This document shows positions 8,425 to 12,548 of a DNA stretch of 12,548 nucleotides, piece by piece. Positions within the stretch are counted from its first letter, which is position 1. Each line of letters opens with the position of its first letter. The notes below the pieces were generated by a model. It was given only the letters and a program-made list of their open reading frames with translations. It was not told where the DNA came from and ran no database searches. The translations under genes and the position numbers were made by a program. Source of the DNA: Bacteroidales bacterium (GTDB lineage: Bacteria; Bacteroidota; Bacteroidia; Bacteroidales; Bacteroidaceae); contig SFCY01000063.1 in the NCBI GenBank assembly GCA_004558865.1, positions 1 to 12,548 on the forward strand. Reading direction: 5' to 3'.

Positions 8425-9574
8425 CGAGCAGCTGCCGTTCCATTTCTGGTGTCCACAGGTCTGTGCAGATAGAGGCCGCCATCTCGTTCAGAGCCAAGCA
8501 TTGCTGGCGGGTTATCGTGCGGTGGTCGGTATGATGGGGCCACGGAGCGAGCATGAGCAACGAACCGTCGGCACAGGCCTCAAAGTAGCGTCCGGGAGGT
8601 TTGTAGAGCGGTGGGAAACCGTTTTCCAAGATGACAATCAATGGTAGCCCGGCAGCGAGGATGGCGCGTGCTATCTCCTTCTCTCCGGGCGATATGCAGG
8701 GACTCACAACCACCGCCCCCATCTTTCCCCATTCGAGGAAGTAAGCCTTTTGCAGGGCGATGAGTCTGAGATTCGCCTCCGAGGTGTTGTTGTGGCATCT
8801 TACCTGCATCCGCATGGGTCTGTCGAGAAGCCACCGGTTGCCGATGGCTGAGAAGGGGCGGCCGCCAATGCTCAGACCGCTGACAACGCGGAAAAGGTTG
8901 GGGTTGCCGCGTTTTATCAAGGCTCGGCGGGGGTTGTCGAGCACATAGTGTATCATGTTCCTCAGTTGCCCCTTGCCAATGAGCACCGAGTCTTGGTAGC
9001 CAGAAGAAAAGAGCGAGGGACCCTTGGCGCCCTTGCTGCGAGGAAGAGGGGCTGTCGGGTTCGCTGCCGGGTTCGCCGTCGGGTTCGCTGTTGGGTTCGC
9101 CGAATTATAATTCGGCGCACAGGACTCCGCACAGGATGCCGCACAGGACTCCGCATCCGCTGCCCGGCAGACTTCTGGCTCCAACTCCCACCACGCGTGG
9201 GTACAGCCTATCTTGAAGCCAGCTATAATCTTTCCTAAATGGGCTTTCTGCTCATGCGTGACGAAGAGCACACCGTGGAGATGCTCGGGCATGATCTGAA
9301 GCGCAATGGAACTAACACCCGGATAGCGCCGCGGAATCTGCTGCCAGCAGCTCCTTACGCACTCGCCAAGAGGCGTGAGATCAACAACGGCCTCTCCTTT
9401 TTCTGTCCATCTAAGGTTGCCCAGCCGTGGCTTGCTGCGGTCGGCCAGGGTGATGGTGATTTGGTAGATGCTACGGCCTCTATAGTCGTGACCATCGAGA
9501 CGCCGGAGCATGGAGTGTTCCGTGGCGTAGCGCCAACCTGTGCCAAGGATGATGTGTGGTCGCTTGTCGGTCAT
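8405..9574 (-). CDS. RAYT/IS200-like (HUH) transposase-family protein with C-terminal DprA/SLOG-like domain
   Basis: 389 residues from the ATG at 9574; an upstream in-frame ATG at 9625 would overlap the preceding SWIM fragment, so the inner start is preferred. The N-terminal half resembles REP-associated tyrosine transposases: the HxH metal motif in MPEHLHGVLFV (His98, His100), the helix LGKIIAGFK, and the family signature GYQDSVL followed by MIHYVLDNP. The catalytic Tyr expected shortly after GFK is not seen. A 36-residue low-complexity insert (NPTA and ESCA steps) splits the transposase part. The last ~130 residues look like a DprA/LOG Rossmann fold: VVVSPCISPGEKEIA, LPLIVILENGFPPLYKP, GSLLMLAPWP, and a closing RQQCLALNEMA helix. 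The usual job of RAYTs is nicking and copying REP palindromes; the SLOG-like tail suggests nucleotide or DNA binding. Function of the fusion is unknown. It starts 7 bp after the SWIM fragment's stop and may depend on that promoter. Confidence 0.8.
   Translation of the reverse strand: MTDKRPHIILGTGWRYATEHSMLRRLDGHDYRGRSIYQITITLADRSKPRLGNLRWTEKGEAVVDLTPLGECVRSCWQQIPRRYPGVSSIALQIMPEHLHGVLFVTHEQKAHLGKIIAGFKIGCTHAWWELEPEVCRAADAESCAASCAESCAPNYNSANPTANPTANPAANPTAPLPRSKGAKGPSLFSSGYQDSVLIGKGQLRNMIHYVLDNPRRALIKRGNPNLFRVVSGLSIGGRPFSAIGNRWLLDRPMRMQVRCHNNTSEANLRLIALQKAYFLEWGKMGAVVVSPCISPGEKEIARAILAAGLPLIVILENGFPPLYKPPGRYFEACADGSLLMLAPWPHHTDHRTITRQQCLALNEMAASICTDLWTPEMERQLLDGLPTK
9057..9164. repeat. 108-bp 12-bp-periodic insert with a perfect palindrome inside the RAYT gene
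   Basis: Four 12-base units begin GGGTTCGC at 9057, 9069, 9081 and 9093. Four related 12-base units begin GCACAGGA (or GCATCCGC) at 9117, 9129, 9141 and 9153. Between and overlapping them lies the perfect 20-bp palindrome CGCCGAATTATAATTCGGCG (9098-9117). The total is nine units of 12 bases, which keeps the reading frame and encodes NPTA/NPAA and ESCA-type steps. The AT-rich palindrome centre contrasts with the GC-rich arms. Confidence 0.85.
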
Positions 9575-9581
9575 GGATTGC

Positions 9582-9776
9582 TCAATCAAATATTTCGCGC
9601 AGTTCCTTGTTGCTGAGCTTGCCAATCCAGCTCTCTCCAGAGGAGATGGTGATTTCCCTCACAGCCCCGTTGCGTGCATAGCGTGCGCCGCGGGGGATGA
9701 GGTTCTCGTAGTCGATGTTGGTCAGCGAGCGGAGCCATTCGCTCCCCCACCATGTATTTCCAAAATCCTTGGCCAT
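9582..9776 (-). pseudogene. Truncated SWIM zinc-finger protein N-terminus
   Basis: This 64-residue frame begins MAKDFGNTWWGSEWL, then has NIDYENLIPRGARYARNGAV, which I recognise as the conserved N-terminus of Bacteroidota SWIM zinc-finger proteins (usually several hundred residues and often encoded beside a SNF2 helicase). After about residue 47 the match breaks. The tail SWIGKLSNKELREIF may derive from a later part of the same protein, which would mean an internal deletion, and then a stop follows. The zinc-binding CxC and CxH region is absent. It overlaps the long-start version of the RAYT frame by 44 bases but ends 7 bases before that gene's preferred ATG. It retains a start codon and a candidate promoter, so a short peptide may still be made. 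Confidence 0.7.
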
Positions 9777-9791
9777 TATTTCTTATTGATA

Positions 9792-9799
9792 CAAATTTA
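9792..9799 (-). promoter_or_regulatory. Candidate promoter -7 element reading leftward
   Basis: On the - strand this reads TAAATTTG, fitting TAnnTTTG, 15 bases before the ATG at 9776. A TTTG lies 17 bases further upstream (9817-9820), slightly closer than usual. A second TAAATTTG on the same strand occurs at 9853-9860. This promoter would serve the SWIM remnant and, by read-through, the RAYT gene. Confidence 0.45.
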
Positions 9800-9856
9800 T
9801 TCAAGCTCCGCAAGTTCAAAATAGGGTATAAGGCGGAGTCAATTAGCAAGTGCAAA

Positions 9857-9877
9857 TTTACAAAGTCTTTTTGTAAA
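9857..9877. repeat. Perfect 8-bp inverted repeat in the divergent region
   Basis: TTTACAAA and TTTGTAAA flank the 5-base loop GTCTT. It overlaps the outer leftward TAAATTTG box (9853-9860), so it could be an operator. The spacing also fits a small hairpin. No regulator gene is adjacent. Confidence 0.4.
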
Positions 9878-9958
9878 CGACTTCATCAGGAGTGAGGAAA
9901 TTTATTATTTTCCTTGGACTTGCGTTAATTTGTTTACGGAAAAGGATTTTCGAATGAA

Positions 9959-10027
9959 TTATTGAAGTTGGCGAGTTTTCGTTGTCGAAGTTGGCGGGGG
10001 GTCATTGTTGAAGTTGGCTTTTCCGTG
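9959..10027. repeat. Three direct repeats of 23 bp
   Basis: Three consecutive 23-base units start at 9959, 9982 and 10005. Each opens with the 14-base core TTnTyGAAGTTGGC; the remaining 9 bases vary. The exact 23-base period (about two helical turns) would put the cores on nearly the same face of the DNA. The array ends about 75 bases before the ATPase promoter. Confidence 0.75.
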
Positions 10028-10103
10028 TAGCCCTTGTTGGTGTACACAATGGCGGCACCCCTTTTCCTGCCGCGCTCTCCTTGCTGAAAAGTAGGCGTGA
10101 AAT

Positions 10104-10134
10104 TTTGCTGAAAACAGAAATATCGCTATCTTTG
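10104..10134 (+). promoter_or_regulatory. Strong Bacteroidota-type promoter of the ATPase gene
   Basis: A TTTG -33 element (10104-10107) is followed after exactly 19 bases by TATCTTTG (10127-10134), matching the TTTG-N19-21-TAnnTTTG consensus. The start codon lies 31 bases after the -7 box, giving a short leader. Confidence 0.8.
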
Positions 10135-10165
10135 CGAAAAATCTCGTAACGAAATATTTCGCAGC

Positions 10166-11239
10166 ATGGAAAATCCATTCAGATTTGGCTCGCTTGTTGA
10201 TGAGCCCTATTTCACAGACCGCACCAAGGAGTTGCAGTATATTGTGCAGTTTCTCCACAGCGAGAATCACCTTATCCTTATCAGTCCGAGGCGATACGGG
10301 AAGTCCAGCTTGGTCAGAAAGGCAGTCAAGGCGACAGGACGGCCATACGTGTCTGTGAACATGCAGCAGGTGGTGAGTCGCGAGGATTTTGCGGCCAAGC
10401 TTCTGAAGTCTATATTCAAGCAATACAAGATAGAGAAGGTGAAGTATCTTCTTCGCAATTTCCGGGTATTGCCTACCATAAATGTCAATCCAATGAACGA
10501 CGAAGTGAGCGTGTCATTCCAACCGCTCATCAACTCCAAGGCTGTATTTGAGGACACCCTTGACTTGCTTGAAAAGGTCAGCTCACCCGACAACAGGCTC
10601 ATTGTGGTTTTTGACGAATTTCAAGAGGTGCTTGAAATAGACCCTCATATAGACAAAGAGCTGCGTTCCATCATGCAGGAGCAGTCGGGGTTGAACTACA
10701 TCTTCCTTGGCAGTCAGGAATCGATGATGGAAGACATTTTCGAACGTCCAAGGTCGCCTTTCTATCATTTTGGCCAACTTATGCGCCTTGACAAGATTCC
10801 CGTGGATGAGTTCACAGCGTATCTGGAAAGTCGTTTTGCGTCTGTCACAGACAAGGCGCACGACATTGCGGCAGGCGTCATTGCTTTCACTGGCAACCAC
10901 CCATATTATTCGCAGCAGCTTGCGTTTACGATTTGGGACTTGATGGCCCTTGGACACGGTGATGCGGACATCATCAGCAAGGCCACAACAGACATTGTCA
11001 GGACACATGACCTTGACTATGAGCGCCTGTGGCTGACTTTCAACAAAACGGACCAACTTACGGTACGCCTAATATGCGAGGGTGCAAATCCAGTACAGTC
11101 ACGTCTTCTTCCGACAAGCACGATCACAAGTTCCGTCAAGCGTCTAAGCAAAAAAGGTTATGTCATTCGTGAGCAAAAAGACAAATACATCATGGAAGAC
11201 CCCTTCTTCAAGGAATGGATAGTAGAACAACAGAATTAG
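10166..11239 (+). CDS. STAND/archaeal-type ATPase (ATP-binding protein)
   Basis: 357 residues. The N-terminus MENPFRFGSLV, followed by FTDRTKEL, is the usual opening of archaeal-type (PF01637-like) P-loop ATPases, which are abundant as paralogues in Bacteroidota. The Walker A is SPRRYGKSSL (40-49, Lys46) and the Walker B is LIVVFDEFQE (Asp150, Glu151). GSQESMM near 190 fits a sensor-1 position. The middle (about 215-300) is helical, and the last 60 residues look like a winged helix (SSVKRLSKKGYVIREQ) ending EDPFFKEWI, a typical family close. These proteins are thought to be nucleotide-switch or DNA-associated NTPases; many lack a known role. There is no partner gene in the same direction. The gene is visibly less GC-rich than the helicase and kinase genes and is surrounded by repeats, which suggests acquisition by transfer. 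Confidence 0.88.
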   Translation: MENPFRFGSLVDEPYFTDRTKELQYIVQFLHSENHLILISPRRYGKSSLVRKAVKATGRPYVSVNMQQVVSREDFAAKLLKSIFKQYKIEKVKYLLRNFRVLPTINVNPMNDEVSVSFQPLINSKAVFEDTLDLLEKVSSPDNRLIVVFDEFQEVLEIDPHIDKELRSIMQEQSGLNYIFLGSQESMMEDIFERPRSPFYHFGQLMRLDKIPVDEFTAYLESRFASVTDKAHDIAAGVIAFTGNHPYYSQQLAFTIWDLMALGHGDADIISKATTDIVRTHDLDYERLWLTFNKTDQLTVRLICEGANPVQSRLLPTSTITSSVKRLSKKGYVIREQKDKYIMEDPFFKEWIVEQQN

Positions 11240-11274
11240 GGCTGTTTCCTATATATTCCCAGAAAGGCAATCCA

Positions 11275-11479
11275 GCACAGCGGGTATTTTGCGTGGGCTC
11301 ATGATGAGAGAAATCCGAAATCATCTGCTTGCTGTTTGATGCGATGGAACAACCTTTGCACAGGAGCCAATATGACATGGCCCTGTTGCCCATGACTGTG
11401 TCAGCCTTCAATGCCGCCATATTCCTTCCCCCATTTTCATCTGAACTTACCATGACCCAACGGAAAATGGACGATGTGC
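11275..11479. mobile_element. MITE-like element with imperfect 34-bp terminal inverted repeats
   Basis: The left end (11275-11308, beginning GCACAGCGGGTATTTT) and the reverse complement of the right end (11446-11479, GCACATCGTCCATTTT) match at 25 of 34 positions by my alignment. A third related copy starts at 12428. The interior holds only a - strand open frame of 81 codons from 11453 that runs into the ATPase gene's 3' end; it has no recognised domain. The size (205 bp), inverted ends and lack of a transposase fit a miniature inverted-repeat element or a dispersed genomic repeat. No clear target duplication is visible. Confidence 0.5.
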
Positions 11480-11497
11480 CAGCGTTTTGCAAACTGC

Positions 11498-11585
11498 CGT
11501 GACAATTGGCGCGATAGTTCGTGGCAACTGGCACGATAGTTCGTGACAACTGGCACGAAAGTTCGTGGCAGCTGCCACGAAACCA
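11498..11585. repeat. Four 22-bp tandem repeats ending in a palindrome
   Basis: Units start at 11498, 11520, 11542 and 11564, each with CGTGrCAryTGscrCGA followed by wAGTT in the first three. In the last unit the core is the perfect 16-bp palindrome CGTGGCAGCTGCCACG (11564-11579); the other units hold degenerate versions of it. All three - strand frames stay open across the array because the unit has no stop, which explains several overlapping open frames here; none is a credible gene. Confidence 0.85.
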
Positions 11586-11765
11586 ACGTAGGCTGTAATT
11601 CGTGATTGGTTTGGCACACCAAAGCTCCTTAGGAGCCAGAGGGGGCCGCGCGCATGGCCACTCGCGTTCATTCAAGCATGGAAGCATTGAGGCATGTCTC
11701 CATACTGGAGAGGCATGGGCTTCGCGACACTATCAGACGTGGGGGGTGTGTGTTTTCTTGGCTAA
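11586..11765. other. Intergenic stretch without recognisable genes
   Basis: Part of the 690-base gap between the ATPase and acetyltransferase genes. Apart from a small imperfect palindrome near 11607-11623 (TTTGG, then CCAAA) and a GC-rich patch at about 11635-11660, I see nothing in it. The + strand open frame 11602-11829 crosses the promoter and has no family features. Confidence 0.5.
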
Positions 11766-11768
11766 GTC

Positions 11769-11799
11769 TTGCGTGTTCCGTAGAAAAGTCATAACTTTG
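11769..11799 (+). promoter_or_regulatory. Promoter of the acetyltransferase gene
   Basis: TTG at 11769-11771 is followed after 20 bases by TAACTTTG (11792-11799), a good fit to the Bacteroidota consensus. It implies a 5' leader of about 125 bases before the ATG at 11930. Confidence 0.65.
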
Positions 11800-11827
11800 C
11801 AACCGCTCCACCATCGGAGGGCGCCAT

Positions 11828-11888
11828 AAGGAAGTGGCACTGGATAAGATGGGGCTTCATCGCCTCGACTTTCCTGTGCCACTTCTTT
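11828..11888 (+). promoter_or_regulatory. Long-stem hairpin in the acetyltransferase leader
   Basis: GAAGTGGCAC (11831-11840) pairs perfectly with GTGCCACTTC (11876-11885). The stem extends to 13 pairs with one G-U at its base (11828-11830 with 11886-11888). The 35-base loop contains a second small hairpin (GATG, then CATC). It lies between promoter and start codon, about 40 bases before the ATG, so it could be a leader regulatory structure or the relic of a terminator. It matches no riboswitch class I can name. Confidence 0.4.
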
Positions 11889-11929
11889 CGTTGTGCCAGA
11901 TTCTACATTAACAAATTATATATATAAAG

Positions 11930-12427
11930 ATGAACACGATTAGGATAGCAACAACCAAAGACATCCCGCTCATTCGACAATTGGCGGAGCAGGTGTTCCC
12001 GGAAACCTACAAGAACATCATCACGCCGGAGCAGTGCCGCTACATGATGGACATGATGTATTCGGAGGAGAGTCTGCGGCGGCAGATGACCGAAGAGGGA
12101 CATGTATACCAACTGCTCTCGGTCGACGGAGAGGCCGCCGGCTACGTTTCGGTGCAGCCCATAGAATCCGACCTCTACGAACTGCAAAAGATCTACGTGC
12201 TGCCCCGCTTCCAGGGCCGCCACTTGGGACGCACGCTCTTCGACGCTGCGGTGGCACTGGTGAAGAAGCTCCATCCCGAGCCTTGCCGCATCTTCCTCCA
12301 TGTGAACCGCTACAACAAGGCCAAGACGTTTTATGAGCATCTCGGCCTGGAGGTGACCAAGCAGGGCGACTACGACATCGGCCACGGCTACTTCATGAAC
12401 GACTACATCATGGAGAAAGAAATATAG
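11930..12427 (+). CDS. GNAT-family N-acetyltransferase
   Basis: 165 residues, normal for a single-domain GNAT. The N-terminus TIRIATTKDIPLI is the usual first strand and helix. The acetyl-CoA binding motif A is LQKIYVLPRFQGRHLGRTLF (85-104), with the pyrophosphate-binding QGRHLG loop at 95-100. Motif B is IFLHVNRYNKAKTFYEHLGL (121-140), with Asn126 and Tyr135 in the positions typical of the family. These enzymes transfer acetyl from acetyl-CoA to an amine; the substrate here is unknown, with small-molecule amines or protein N-termini both possible. It has its own promoter and a structured leader and seems to be a single-gene unit. Its high GC resembles the host-like genes on the left rather than the ATPase gene. 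Confidence 0.92.
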   Translation: MNTIRIATTKDIPLIRQLAEQVFPETYKNIITPEQCRYMMDMMYSEESLRRQMTEEGHVYQLLSVDGEAAGYVSVQPIESDLYELQKIYVLPRFQGRHLGRTLFDAAVALVKKLHPEPCRIFLHVNRYNKAKTFYEHLGLEVTKQGDYDIGHGYFMNDYIMEKEI

Positions 12428-12548
12428 GCACAGCGGATATTTTCCGTGGAATCATGGTAAGTTTATATGTAAAGGGGAAGGAAAATGGTCATGTCCAGGC
12501 TTACGCTCCTACCGGAGCTATGGGTCTGAAGCGATGGGGTGGCCTTAC
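12428..12548 (+). repeat. Second copy of the dispersed repeat, cut by the window end
   Basis: The first 34 bases (GCACAGCGGATATTTT onward) match the left end at 11275 at 28 of 34 positions and the inverted right end at 11446-11479 at 27 of 34. Beyond this, similarity to the inverted copy continues for about 45 bases (GGGGAAGGAA and nearby). The repeat begins one base after the acetyltransferase stop. An ATG at 12454 opens a frame to the window edge (MVSLYVKGKENG...), in the same place as the ATG at 11453 of the other copy, so the element may carry a short conserved frame. Confidence 0.55.

Larger units (their letters stand above)
9878..10165. other. AT-rich divergent intergenic region
   Basis: Together with 9777-9877 this makes a 389-base gap between the leftward SWIM/RAYT genes and the rightward ATPase gene. 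The stretch 9878-9958 is AT-rich with nothing recognisable. It is followed by the 23-bp repeats (9959-10027), a GC-richer stretch without features (10028-10100), and the ATPase promoter (10104-10134). A - strand open frame runs through here into the ATPase gene but has no family features. Confidence 0.6.

Noticed and set aside
9959..10423. 154-codon - strand frame crossing the ATPase promoter and 5' end
   Set aside because: It is antisense to the Walker A region and its C-terminal repetition is only the 23-bp DNA repeat read in one frame.
11498..11585. CRISPR array
   Set aside because: The units are contiguous with no unique spacers, and no cas genes are present; the Cas4-like nuclease fold at 5041-5190 is part of a helicase.
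11437..11687. Overlapping - strand frames with recurring CHELSCQL-type peptides
   Set aside because: The 22-bp unit is not a multiple of three and has no stop, so all frames stay open and read the same repeat; no start site or domain supports coding.
12034..12336. 100-codon + strand frame inside the acetyltransferase gene
   Set aside because: Out-of-frame shadow; the GNAT frame has the acetyl-CoA binding motif and a proper promoter.

Overview
The window looks like chromosomal DNA of a Bacteroidota bacterium, most likely a GC-rich member of the Prevotellaceae. The evidence is a membrane-bound hybrid sensor kinase fused to an AraC-type regulator, promoter -7 elements of the Bacteroidota form TAnnTTTG (several read TATCTTTG), a SWIM zinc-finger N-terminus of the Bacteroidota type, and GC-rich coding sequence separated by short AT-rich gaps. 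The genus is an inference.

Left part (1-8217), all on the + strand. A lipobox-bearing, TPR-containing hybrid histidine kinase/response regulator/AraC protein (332-3283) is followed after 80 bp, with no visible promoter, by a 1395-residue enzyme (3364-7551). That enzyme joins a NERD-like N-terminus with a degenerate active site, a Dna2/Cas4-type PD-(D/E)XK nuclease core, and a complete UPF1/Dna2-type SF1 helicase. The two may be co-transcribed. Next comes a small secreted histidine-rich protein with its own promoter (7783-8169), closed by a perfect 17-bp inverted repeat.

Middle part (8311-9860), on the - strand. This is a scar-like region. A HUH/RAYT-type transposase relative (8405-9574) carries a C-terminal DprA/SLOG-like Rossmann domain and a 108-bp, 12-bp-periodic low-complexity insertion that contains a perfect 20-bp palindrome. 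It sits directly behind a truncated SWIM zinc-finger gene that kept its start and a candidate promoter. Its 3' end overlaps what looks like the last residues of an outer-membrane beta-barrel protein. The transposase gene appears to have landed between gene fragments and may use the SWIM gene's promoter.

Right part (9959-12548). A less GC-rich STAND/archaeal-type ATPase gene (10166-11239) with a very good promoter is preceded by three 23-bp direct repeats. It is followed by a MITE-like element with imperfect 34-bp inverted ends and by four 22-bp tandem repeats ending in a perfect palindrome. A GNAT acetyltransferase (11930-12427) with a good promoter and a structured leader comes next. Another copy of the 34-bp repeat end begins one base after its stop codon and runs off the window.

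The most unusual items are the RAYT-SLOG fusion, the NERD/nuclease/helicase protein beside a dedicated-looking sensor-regulator, and the repeat-rich surroundings of the ATPase gene. No tRNA, rRNA or CRISPR array was seen.
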